A DNA stretch of 64,000 nucleotides from Dehalococcoidia bacterium. Lineage in GTDB: Bacteria > Chloroflexota > Dehalococcoidia > Lucifugimonadales > HRBIN23. Shown here in pieces: positions 16,408 to 23,843 of this stretch. The notes under the pieces are model-generated. The model had not been told where the DNA came from and made no database searches. It saw only the letters and a program-made list of their open reading frames with translations. Both the position numbers and the translations under genes were made by a program. Numbering within the stretch: position 1 is the stretch's first letter; each line of letters opens with the position of its first letter. The stretch spans positions 96,896 to 160,895 of the forward strand of contig JANXCH010000001.1 of NCBI GenBank assembly GCA_025060295.1, read 5' to 3'.

Positions 16408-17411
16408 GGAAAGTTTTTTCTGGGCACAGATGGGGAGTGATGTGCCTTATTGTGGTGCTGGGGATAGCCCTCGCCACAGGATGTCAACGCGCCCCCTCTC
16501 TGACCAAGGTGCGTGTCGCTTTGGATTGGTATCCCTGGGCCAACCATGCCGGCCTGTTCCTGGCCCAAGAGAAGGGCTATTTCCGTGAGGAGGGTCTTGA
16601 GGTGGAGATATACACCCCCGCCGACCCCTCCACTGTGTTGCAGACCGTCGGGGCCGGGAAAGACGACTTTGGGATCAGTTACCAGCCCGATGTGCTTCTG
16701 GCCCGTGCGCAGGGGGTGCCAGTAGTGTCGGTGGCGGCATTGGTTCAACATCCCCTGAACTCGGTGATGGCCCTGCGGGATTCGGGTATTCAACGCCCCC
16801 GCCACCTAGAGGGGAAAAAGGTGGGCTATCCGGGCATCCCGCTGAATGTGCCTCTGCTCAAAAGCATGGTGGAGAAGGACGGCGGAGATTTCAGCAAGGT
16901 GGAACTGGTGAACATCGGCTTTGACTTGGTGCCCGCCTTGGCAGGGCGTCGGGTGGACGCTATTATCGGGGCCTATTGGGTGCACGAGTCCATCGTGTTG
17001 GAACAGCAGGGCTTTCCGGTGAACATTCTGCGGGTGGAGCAGTGGGGTGTGCCCGATTTTTATGAACTGGTGTTGGTTACCAACGAGAAGACCTTGGCAG
17101 AACGCCCCGACCTGGTGAAGCGCTTTCTGCGTGCCGTGGTCAAGGGATACCGGGACGCTTCCCAAGACCTCGCGGGGGCTGTCGACACCCTCGCTAAGGC
17201 CAGCCCGCAGGTGGATACCAAGGTGGAGCGGGAGGGCATCCGCCTTCTCGCCCCTTTGTGGCAGGATGCCCCCGCCTTCGGCTGGCAGACGGCTGAGCGG
17301 TGGACCACTTTCGCCACGTGGATGCAGACAACGGGGCTATTGGAGCGCCCAGTGGACGCCAGCAAGGCCTTTACCAACCGCTTCATCCAAGAGTTAACAC
17401 GGGAACGCTAG
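16392..17411 (+). CDS. thiY: Periplasmic/lipoprotein HMP-precursor-binding protein (ThiY/NMT1 family)
   Basis: This 339-residue solute-binding protein has a lipoprotein signal with a lipobox ending at C31 (ALATGC). The mature part begins KVRVALDWYPWANHAGLFLA, strongly typical of ThiY/NMT1/THI5-like proteins that bind formylaminopyrimidine or related HMP precursors. A glycine-rich GAGKDDFGISYQPD segment, as in THI5, follows. It overlaps thiX by 16 nt and is 11 nt before tenA. The context (TPP riboswitch, TenA, ThiD) supports import of a degraded-thiamin pyrimidine. Membrane anchoring by the lipid suits a single-membrane or monoderm-like envelope. Confidence 0.88.
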   Translation: MAVTVRKVFSGHRWGVMCLIVVLGIALATGCQRAPSLTKVRVALDWYPWANHAGLFLAQEKGYFREEGLEVEIYTPADPSTVLQTVGAGKDDFGISYQPDVLLARAQGVPVVSVAALVQHPLNSVMALRDSGIQRPRHLEGKKVGYPGIPLNVPLLKSMVEKDGGDFSKVELVNIGFDLVPALAGRRVDAIIGAYWVHESIVLEQQGFPVNILRVEQWGVPDFYELVLVTNEKTLAERPDLVKRFLRAVVKGYRDASQDLAGAVDTLAKASPQVDTKVEREGIRLLAPLWQDAPAFGWQTAERWTTFATWMQTTGLLERPVDASKAFTNRFIQELTRER

Positions 17412-17422
17412 GAGAAAACAGC

Positions 17423-18085
17423 ATGGGCCTCTCCGACACCCTGCGCCAGAACTACCACGCCCTATGGGAGCGCATGGTGGAGCACCCGTTTGTGCAGGAA
17501 CTGGGGCGGGACACTTTGCCCATGCTCAAGTTCCAACGCTACTTTCTGCAGGATTACCTGTTTCTTAAGTCCTTCGTAACCTTGCTGTCTCTGACGGTTG
17601 CCAAAGCCCCCGATTTTCCCACGAAGCGCCGTCTGGCGGGCTTCTTAGCCCAGGTTACCGACGGCGAGGAGGGCCTCTTTCGGCGTGCTTTCCGCCAGTG
17701 GGGTATCAGCGAGGCCCAGGTGGAGGCCACCCGTCCTCATCCGAAAGTCGCACCATACTTGGCATTTATGGAGCGCATCGCCTACAATAGCCCCTTTCAC
17801 TATCAGATGACCCTATTGGCGGTGTCCGAGTGGACGTATTTGGACTGGGCACAACGGGTGGTGCATAGATATGGTTTGCCCAAGACCCCCATATATAGAG
17901 AATGGGTGGACTTGCATAGCAATCCCGCATTCACCGAGTTTGTGGGATGGCTCCGCCAGCGCCTGGATGCTTTAGAACCGAGCCTGGCTCCTAATGCGCG
18001 TCAGGGTGTGGCGGGCGTCTTCGCGGCGACCTTGCTGCACGAAATTCACTTCTGGGATGCCGCCTATGAGGACGAAAGGGCGTGA
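17423..18085 (+). CDS. tenA: TenA-family aminopyrimidine salvage enzyme, Cys-less (TenA_E-like)
   Basis: TenA enzymes hydrolyse aminopyrimidines from degraded thiamin to HMP. This 220-residue all-helical protein has FVQELGRDTLPMLKFQRYFL and LQDYLFLKSF (the Asp equivalent to Bacillus TenA D44), and HEIHFWDAAYE near the C-terminus (the Glu in the place of E205). The segment that carries the catalytic cysteine in classical TenA (LLPCYW) here reads LLAVSEW, so the cysteine is absent, as in the TenA_E group. It follows thiY by 11 nt with GGAG. The probable product, HMP, would be the substrate of the next gene, thiD. Confidence 0.88.
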   Translation: MGLSDTLRQNYHALWERMVEHPFVQELGRDTLPMLKFQRYFLQDYLFLKSFVTLLSLTVAKAPDFPTKRRLAGFLAQVTDGEEGLFRRAFRQWGISEAQVEATRPHPKVAPYLAFMERIAYNSPFHYQMTLLAVSEWTYLDWAQRVVHRYGLPKTPIYREWVDLHSNPAFTEFVGWLRQRLDALEPSLAPNARQGVAGVFAATLLHEIHFWDAAYEDERA

Positions 18086-18103
18086 GACCCCCAAGGAGGG
18101 CCT

Positions 18104-18913
18104 ATGACGCAGCGTGTCCCCGTTGCCATGACTATCGCTGGCTCCGACTCCGGAGGTGGGGCAGGCATTCAGGCCGACCTCAAGACCTTCGCCGCTTTGG
18201 GGGTCTACGGCACGTGCGTGATCACTGCCCTGACCGCCCAGAACACCCTACGGGTAACGGCCGTGCACGAGGTGCCCCCCGATTTCGTCGCTGCCCAAAT
18301 AGATACCGTTGTCTCCGACATCCCTCCGAATGCCGTTAAAACGGGTATGTTAGCCAACGCCGCCATTATCGGCGTGGTGGCGCAGAAGGTGCGCGAATGG
18401 CGTCTACCAAACCTGGTAGTGGACCCGGTGATGGTGGCCAAAAGCGGGGACCGCCTTCTGCGCGAGGATGCTATCTCTGCTTTGCAAACGGTTCTGCTTC
18501 CCCTGGCGACGGTGGTTACTCCCAATATCCCTGAAGCCGAGGCCCTCACGGGAATGCCCATTGCCACCCTTTCAGAGGCGCGCCAGGCGGCGCAGGCCCT
18601 GGTGCAGATGGGGGCAAAAGTGGCCGTGGTGAAGGGCGGGCATCGGCGGGGGCCGGCCATTGATGTGGTCTACGACGGCCGGGAGTTCCATCTCCTACGC
18701 GCCCCCCGTGTAGAGACCACGAGCACGCATGGGACGGGATGCACCTTCGCCTCCGCTATCGCGGCGGGGCTGGCTCAGGGGATGCCACCCTTGGAGGCCA
18801 TCCGCCGGGCAAAACGCTATGTAACCACTGCCATGCGGCGCGCCTTTCCCCTGGGGCGGGGGCACGGCCCCTTGCACCACTTCTATCGCTTGTGGCCCCT
18901 GCTCGAGAGGTGA
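18104..18913 (+). CDS. thiD: Hydroxymethylpyrimidine/phosphomethylpyrimidine kinase
   Basis: ThiD phosphorylates HMP twice to give HMP-PP for thiamin phosphate synthase. The 269-residue protein starts VAMTIAGSDSGGGAGIQADL, the family signature. It has VVDPVMVAKSGDRLL and the ribokinase-type anion hole STHGTGCTFASAIAAGL near residue 210. ATG 18104 follows AAGGAGG. It is the last gene of the riboswitch operon, ending 3 nt before a convergent dehydrogenase gene. No fused ThiE domain is present. Confidence 0.95.
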   Translation: MTQRVPVAMTIAGSDSGGGAGIQADLKTFAALGVYGTCVITALTAQNTLRVTAVHEVPPDFVAAQIDTVVSDIPPNAVKTGMLANAAIIGVVAQKVREWRLPNLVVDPVMVAKSGDRLLREDAISALQTVLLPLATVVTPNIPEAEALTGMPIATLSEARQAAQALVQMGAKVAVVKGGHRRGPAIDVVYDGREFHLLRAPRVETTSTHGTGCTFASAIAAGLAQGMPPLEAIRRAKRYVTTAMRRAFPLGRGHGPLHHFYRLWPLLER

Positions 18914-18916
18914 GGT

Positions 18917-19912
18917 TTAGCCAGGTTGCCTTTGACCAGCCTCCGGGTTGACACACGCCGGCATGGGTTGGCCTTTCAGGCCCGCCAGCAGGTTGGCCAC
19001 GGCCAGGTTGGCCATAGCCTTGCGGGTGGCGAAGCTGGCACTGGCGATGTGGGGGGTGATGATACAGTTGGGCAGGGTGAGGAGGGGGTCGTTGGGGGGG
19101 ATAGGTTCCTCCTCCGTTACATCCAAGGCCGCCGCCCAAATGATGCCGTCCCGTAGGGCCTCATACAGCGCTTTCTGATCCACTACCTTGCCCCGTGAAG
19201 TGTTCACGAGCACGGCGGTAGGCTTCATAAGGCGCAGTTGGGGAGCACCGATGAGGTGGTAGGTTTGGGGGGTCAGAGGGGTATGCAGGGTTACAAAGTC
19301 ACATTGTGGCAGGAGCGCTTCTAGGGTGGGCACATACTCCAGACGGTAGCGGGCCTCCTCTTCCGGGGAACGCCGAACAGAGTCGTAGTATAAGATGCGC
19401 ATCTCAAACCCCTGGGCGCGTTTGGCCACTTCCAGGCCGATCTGCCCCAAACCCACGATGCCCAAAGTAGCCCCGTGCACATCTTGCCCCAGCCACCCCA
19501 ACGGTTCCCAGGTGCGCCACTTCCCCTGACGCACATCCCTGTCCCCCTGCACCACCAGGCGGGCGGCGGCCATTAGAAGCGCCCAGGCGAAGTCTGCGGT
19601 GGTTTTGGTGAGCACACGGGGGGTATGGCCCACCAGAATGCCCCGCCGTGTAGCCTCTGGGATGTCAATGTTGTCATAGCCGACGGCCATATTGCTCACT
19701 ACCCGCAGGCGGGGCGCACCATCCATCAGTTCCTTGTCGATGCGCTCAGTGAGGAGGGTCAGGAGGCCATCACAGTCCCGCGCCTCCCGAAGAAGGACGG
19801 GACGGGGGACAGGGGTGTCGCTGTCCCATACACTCACCTGGCACTCCTGGGCTAGGCGTTGCACGACTTCAGGAAAAAGGCGGCGGGTAACATAGACCTT
19901 TGGACGCTGCAT
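18917..19912 (-). CDS. D-isomer-specific 2-hydroxyacid dehydrogenase (glyoxylate reductase-like)
   Basis: This NAD(P)-dependent oxidoreductase interconverts 2-keto acids and D-2-hydroxy acids. The 331-residue protein has the Rossmann motif [18 protein letters not shown], the catalytic Arg in [14 protein letters not shown], the Glu in [17 protein letters not shown], and the His in [13 protein letters not shown]. The segment [17 protein letters not shown] is typical of glyoxylate/hydroxypyruvate reductases. ATG 19912 follows GGGAGG. It stands alone, convergent with thiD. Substrate preference cannot be fixed from sequence. Confidence 0.88.
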   Translation of the reverse strand: MQRPKVYVTRRLFPEVVQRLAQECQVSVWDSDTPVPRPVLLREARDCDGLLTLLTERIDKELMDGAPRLRVVSNMAVGYDNIDIPEATRRGILVGHTPRVLTKTTADFAWALLMAAARLVVQGDRDVRQGKWRTWEPLGWLGQDVHGATLGIVGLGQIGLEVAKRAQGFEMRILYYDSVRRSPEEEARYRLEYVPTLEALLPQCDFVTLHTPLTPQTYHLIGAPQLRLMKPTAVLVNTSRGKVVDQKALYEALRDGIIWAAALDVTEEEPIPPNDPLLTLPNCIITPHIASASFATRKAMANLAVANLLAGLKGQPMPACVNPEAGQRQPG

Positions 19913-19982
19913 ACGGGCCTCCCGAGGGGGTTTTCTCAAATCGTAGCGGAAACCCTACTTCAATGCCACTACCAAGGGCGTC

Positions 19983-20011
19983 TTGACACCTTTGCCGAGG
20001 TGTGGTACAAA
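19983..20011 (+). promoter_or_regulatory. Promoter of the cobalamin uptake operon
   Basis: TTGACA (19983-19988), a 17-nt spacer and TACAAA (20006-20011) with an extended TGG lie about 24 nt before the B12 aptamer. Confidence 0.7.
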
Positions 20012-20034
20012 GGTTCTACATCCACTACATAGAC

Positions 20035-20200
20035 CTGGTCAGGTGCCCCGCACGGGGAGAATAGGGAAGTGCGGTGCGAATCCGCCGCGGTGGCGCCACT
20101 GTGAGCGGGGTTTCCCCGGCTGATGGCCACTGTTGCCGAGGCAATGGGAAGGCCTCAGCACATCTCCTTGCCCCGCAAGCCAGGAGACCTGCCTGACCAG
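20035..20200 (+). ncRNA. Cobalamin (B12) riboswitch aptamer
   Basis: A 9-bp P1 of CTGGTCAGG (20035-20043) with CCTGACCAG (20192-20200) closes the element. The conserved core GGGAAGTGCGGTGCGAATCC, then GGCGCCACTGTGA, is present. The B12 box AGCCAGGAGACCTGCC is at 20178-20193. It precedes btuCFD, so adenosylcobalamin or a related corrinoid should repress uptake. No U-tract terminator follows; the leader ends in a hairpin over the ribosome binding site. Confidence 0.95.
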
Positions 20201-20266
20201 AAAAGGTAACCAACCTTCGCTCCAAAGGGGGTTGCCTATGGGTGCTGTTTCGAGTGGTCAGGGGCC

Positions 20267-20300
20267 CAGCCTCTCCCTTCCTGCGCATGGAGGGGGGCTG
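20267..20300 (+). promoter_or_regulatory. Shine-Dalgarno-sequestering hairpin of the B12 riboswitch
   Basis: CAGCCTCTC (20267-20275) can pair with GGGGGGCTG (to 20300) over 9 bp with G-U pairs. That hides the GGAGGGGGG that serves ATG 20303. Translation control by this hairpin is inference. Confidence 0.5.
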
Positions 20301-20302
20301 AA

Positions 20303-21382
20303 ATGGCCCAGGCCTCTGTAGCCCGGACGGCTGACGGGGCGCCACTGGGTTTGGCGGTGCGGTTGGGGGTGGGTGGAGGGGCACTAGGCCTTATTCTGGT
20401 GGGTGTGGGCCTGGCGTCGCTGGCCGTCGGGCCAGTGGCTATTCCCCTCGCCTCTATAGGCGCCATCGCTCTTTCGCCTTTAGGCATAAGCCTGGAGGCC
20501 CCCGACCCGACCCACGAAGCCGTCCTGCTGCACCTGCGCCTGCCCCGCATCGTGGTCGGGGCATTGGTAGGGATGGCTTTGGCCGTCTCCGGGGCCACGA
20601 TGCAAGGGGTTTTCCGCAACCCTTTGGCGGATCCCGGGGTGTTGGGCGTTTCGGCTGGGGCGGCGCTGGGGGCGGTGGTTGCTATCGCCACGGGGCTTGG
20701 ACAACGGTTCACTTTGGGCTTGCCGTTGTGTGCCTTCACGGGGGCGATGGGGGCTATGCTGGCGGTATATGCCCTCGCTTGGCTGGGGGGCCGCCCATCC
20801 CCCACAACCCTTTTGCTGGCGGGGGTGGCCATCAGCGCCTTCCTGGGTGCGCTCCTCTCCTTTGTGCTCATGGCCCTGTCGCCGTATAGCGACGCCTTGC
20901 GGGGGGCGCTTTATTGGCTTCTGGGCGGGCTGGAAGGACGGGGCTGGCACCACGTCCGTTTGGCGTTCCCCTTTATCCTCGGGGGCACCGGCGTGATAGT
21001 GGGCTTGGCCCGGGAGCTGAACCTGCTCCTGCTGGGCGATGATCAGGCGCGCGCCTTAGGGGTGCGCGTGGGCGTGGTGCGGATGCTCCTTTTGACCCTC
21101 GCCTCGCTGGTAACGGGTGTGGCGGTGGCGGTGAGTGGGAGCATAGCCTTTGTGGGACTGGTGGTGCCCCATGCTCTGCGCCTGGTGTTCGGACCCGACA
21201 ACCGCATCATTTTGCCCCTCAGTGGTTTAGCGGGTGCAGCGTTCCTCGTATTAGCCGATACTATCGCGCGGACGGCGGTTGCTCCCGCCGAGGTGCGGGT
21301 AGGGGTTATTACCTCCCTGGTGGGGGCACCCTTTTTCCTGTTCCTTCTGCTTCGGATGAAACACAAAGGCCACATAGGCTAG
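20303..21382 (+). CDS. btuC: Cobalamin ABC transporter permease (FecCD/BtuC family)
   Basis: BtuC-type permeases form the membrane channel for corrinoids or iron-siderophores. The 359-residue protein has about ten hydrophobic segments and family motifs: LRLPRIVVGALVGMALAVSG, QGVFRNPLADPGVLGVSAGA near residues 105-124, LLLGDDQARALGVRVG (ATPase contact), and VSGSIAFVGLVVPHALRLVFG. ATG 20303 has GGAGGGGGG. The upstream B12 riboswitch makes a corrinoid substrate much more likely than iron. It is 13 nt ahead of the binding-protein gene. Confidence 0.92.
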   Translation: MAQASVARTADGAPLGLAVRLGVGGGALGLILVGVGLASLAVGPVAIPLASIGAIALSPLGISLEAPDPTHEAVLLHLRLPRIVVGALVGMALAVSGATMQGVFRNPLADPGVLGVSAGAALGAVVAIATGLGQRFTLGLPLCAFTGAMGAMLAVYALAWLGGRPSPTTLLLAGVAISAFLGALLSFVLMALSPYSDALRGALYWLLGGLEGRGWHHVRLAFPFILGGTGVIVGLARELNLLLLGDDQARALGVRVGVVRMLLLTLASLVTGVAVAVSGSIAFVGLVVPHALRLVFGPDNRIILPLSGLAGAAFLVLADTIARTAVAPAEVRVGVITSLVGAPFFLFLLLRMKHKGHIG

Positions 21383-21395
21383 TCAGGAGGGTGGT

Positions 21396-22514
21396 ATGCG
21401 CATCGGCACTGTGCTCGGGATGATGATCCTTCTGGCGGTGTGGATAGGGGCGTGTGCCCGTCCCGCAGCTCCTCCTACACCGACGCCGTCTCCTCCACCA
21501 CGCCTTACACCGACCCCAATACCGACCCCGACACCGACCCCTATCCCAACTCCAACGCCCAATGCTTGGGTGGGTGTGCGGGGGATTGTGGATCCCACCA
21601 ACTTCGGCTGGCCGCGGGAGGTAGAGGGCCTGAACGGACGGGTCCGCATCCCCTCCAAGCCCCAAAACATTCATCCCCTTTCGGGTGGTCTAGCGGAAGT
21701 CGTGTATTTGCTGGTGCCCCCGGAGAGGGTGCCATCCATTAACCAGGCGGCTCAAGACGCAACCTACTCTAATGTGGCCCACCTTGCCCAAAGAGCGCGA
21801 GGGGTCGGGTGGGAGCCGGAGGCTATCATCGCCCAGCGCCCTGAACTGGTGCTGGCCGCCCGCTTTGACCCGGCCAATCTGGTGCAAGCCATTCAGCGGG
21901 CGGGGGTGCCCATTGTGCAGGTGCCTCAACGCTATGAAGTGGAGGGTATCTTTGAGGATATCCTTTTCGTGGGGTACGTTCTGGGCGAGGAGGAGCGCGC
22001 CCGTCAGGTGGAGCGCCTTCTGCGGGCACGCCTGAAGGCGCTGGAAGACGCCATTCCCGCCGGGGCGCCGCGCCCCCGTGTGTTATCGGTATTCTCTTTC
22101 GGAGGTCAGATCTACGCTGCCGCCCGCGGCTCCATCGCCGGAATGATCATCGGTATGGCAGGGGGCATCAATGCCGCTGCCGAAGCGGGCATCACGCCGC
22201 CTGGCATCATTAGTGTGGAGAGCATCGTGTCGATGAACCCCGATGTCATCATCATTCCCCAGAAGGCAGAGGATGCGGAAGCCTTCCGTCAGCGCCTTTT
22301 GACGGATGCGGCTTTGGCCAATGTGTCCGCTATTCGCCATAAGCGCGTTTATCCCGTGCCGCCCAAGTACTTTGGGACCCTGAGCCCCTTCAACATTCGG
22401 GGGGCCGAAGAGGTGGCTAAACTGCTCTGGCCCGATGCGCTAGGCGGACGGGAGTTTCCTCCCCTACCGTTGATGGAGCCCCGCACTGCCCTGCTGGTGC
22501 CTTCAGGGAGGTAG
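21396..22514 (+). CDS. btuF: Cobalamin-binding lipoprotein (BtuF-like)
   Basis: This 372-residue solute-binding protein has a lipoprotein signal with lipobox IGAC (C20). A Pro/Thr-rich tether follows (about residues 24-56, repeating TPTP and IPTP units). The type III binding fold shows NVAHLAQRARGVGWEPEAII, PELVLAARFDPANL, VPIVQVPQRYEVEGIFEDI and VESIVSMNPDVIIIP. The start, ATG 21396, has AGGAGG. The gene sits between the btuC permease and btuD ATPase under a B12 riboswitch. The tether probably spans a cell-wall or surface layer. Confidence 0.88.
   Translation: MRIGTVLGMMILLAVWIGACARPAAPPTPTPSPPPRLTPTPIPTPTPTPIPTPTPNAWVGVRGIVDPTNFGWPREVEGLNGRVRIPSKPQNIHPLSGGLAEVVYLLVPPERVPSINQAAQDATYSNVAHLAQRARGVGWEPEAIIAQRPELVLAARFDPANLVQAIQRAGVPIVQVPQRYEVEGIFEDILFVGYVLGEEERARQVERLLRARLKALEDAIPAGAPRPRVLSVFSFGGQIYAAARGSIAGMIIGMAGGINAAAEAGITPPGIISVESIVSMNPDVIIIPQKAEDAEAFRQRLLTDAALANVSAIRHKRVYPVPPKYFGTLSPFNIRGAEEVAKLLWPDALGGREFPPLPLMEPRTALLVPSGR
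21474..21562 (+). repeat. Short-period repeat encoding the TP-rich tether
   Basis: An imperfect tandem array of ACCGAC/CCCCTA-type hexamers encodes the Pro-Thr linker of the BtuF-like lipoprotein. It is a coding low-complexity repeat, not a mobile element, and could vary in copy number between strains. Confidence 0.6.
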
Positions 22515-22517
22515 GTC

Positions 22518-23801
22518 GTGGCGATAAACGCTCCTGCGTTGGAAGTGCAGGGGGTGAGCGTCCAAGTTCAGGCTCGCCTGCTCTTGGAGGAGGTGAGCCT
22601 GCGGGCGGGGCGCGGGGAGTTCATCGGCCTCGTGGGGCCGAACGGCGCAGGCAAGACGACCCTTCTGCGGACGATTCTGGGCATCTTGCGCGCCCAGAAG
22701 GGAGCCATTGTGCTGGACGGTCAGGCCTTGAGCAGTCTGTCCCCCCGTGAGGTGGCGCGCCGGGTGGGCTATCTGCCTCAAGGGATTCCCGACACTTTCT
22801 CTTTCACGGCTTTAGAAGTGGTGCTCATGGGGCGCTACCCCCATCTGGGGCCATTCCAGGTGGAAGGGGAACGGGATAGGCAAATAGCCCTGGAGGCTAT
22901 GCGCCAAACGGAGACCGAGGCCTTTGCCCAGCGTGCTGTAACTACTCTATCGGGGGGGGAGCGCCAGCGGGTGTTCCTTGCACGGGCTTTGGCCCAGCAG
23001 GCCCCGCTGCTGTTGCTGGATGAACCTATCGCCAACTTGGACATCCAGCACCAGGTGAAGGTCATGGGGATGGTGCGGGCGATGGCGGAGCACGGGCTGA
23101 CGGCTATTGCCGCAGTGCACAATCTCGAACTGGCGGCGGCCTATTGCCACCGCCTGGTGGTCCTGCAGCGGGGTCGGGTCGTTGCCGACGGTTGCCCCCA
23201 ACATATTCTGACGCCAGACCTGCTCCAACGCGTTTTTGGAGTTACAGCCCTGATCTACCAGGACCCCGCAACCCAACGATTAGTGGTAACGCCTACTGAC
23301 ACGATGCGCCCACGGGCGGAAAAGGGCCTGCGGGTGCATGTGGTCTGTGGAGGGGGGAGCGGGGCCCACCTCCTCTACCTGCTATGGCGGGAGGGCTACA
23401 TGGTAACCGTATGCCCTCTCGGGGAAGGCGATACGGATCGGGTGGTCGCCTCCGCGTTGGGTATCCCTTTTATCCCCATCCCCGCCTTCAGCCCAGTGGA
23501 CGACCAGGCCCATGAAAGGCATGAGGAGCTTGTTGCCCAAGCGGATGTGGCTGTGCTGTGTAGCGTGCCCTTCGGCCCCAACAACCTCCGTAACTTACAG
23601 GCGCTGGGAGGGGCACGACGCTTCATCTCTATAGAGGACGGCCTGTTCGCCACCCGGGATTTTACTGGGGGTGTGGCGGAGCGGGTTTTCCAGAGCCTTA
23701 CACCCACCGCACGATGTAGGTCCCCTCGGGATGTGCTGACTTTTTTGCAGCAGTGGGAGGGGGCGCCTGCACCCGTAGGGAACGCGGGGGGTGCGTGCTA
23801 A
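22518..23801 (+). CDS. btuD: Cobalamin ABC transporter ATPase (BtuD-like) with extra C-terminal domain
   Basis: Residues 1-255 are a FecE/BtuD ATPase: Walker A GPNGAGKTTLLRTIL, Q-loop YLPQGIP, signature TLSGGERQRVFLARALA, Walker B LLLLDEPIANLDI, and the switch His in AAVHNLELAA. Most such ATPases stop near residue 260. This one continues to 427 with a second, Rossmann-like unit: LRVHVVCGGGSGAHLLYLLW, then GEGDTDRVVASALGIPFIPI, then ADVAVLCSVPFGPNNLRNLQ. The GGGSG loop suggests nucleotide or corrinoid binding. The start is GTG 22518 behind GGGAGG, 3 nt after btuF. The extension's function is unknown. Confidence 0.88.
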   Translation: MAINAPALEVQGVSVQVQARLLLEEVSLRAGRGEFIGLVGPNGAGKTTLLRTILGILRAQKGAIVLDGQALSSLSPREVARRVGYLPQGIPDTFSFTALEVVLMGRYPHLGPFQVEGERDRQIALEAMRQTETEAFAQRAVTTLSGGERQRVFLARALAQQAPLLLLDEPIANLDIQHQVKVMGMVRAMAEHGLTAIAAVHNLELAAAYCHRLVVLQRGRVVADGCPQHILTPDLLQRVFGVTALIYQDPATQRLVVTPTDTMRPRAEKGLRVHVVCGGGSGAHLLYLLWREGYMVTVCPLGEGDTDRVVASALGIPFIPIPAFSPVDDQAHERHEELVAQADVAVLCSVPFGPNNLRNLQALGGARRFISIEDGLFATRDFTGGVAERVFQSLTPTARCRSPRDVLTFLQQWEGAPAPVGNAGGAC

Positions 23802-23803
23802 AA

Positions 23804-23821
23804 AGGGGCACCGAGTCCCCT
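23804..23821 (-). terminator. Intrinsic terminator for the class III aminotransferase gene
   Basis: On the minus strand AGGGG and CCCCT flank an 8-nt loop and are followed by TTTT. The stem is short (5 bp). It lies 22 nt past the aminotransferase stop and close to the convergent btuD stop. Confidence 0.5.
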
Positions 23822-23843
23822 GCGGTGTGCGTGTGCGTATGCC

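Noticed and set aside
21474-21562. Minisatellite or CRISPR-like array
   Set aside because: The hexamer repeats are in frame and encode the TP-rich tether of a lipoprotein; there are no spacers.
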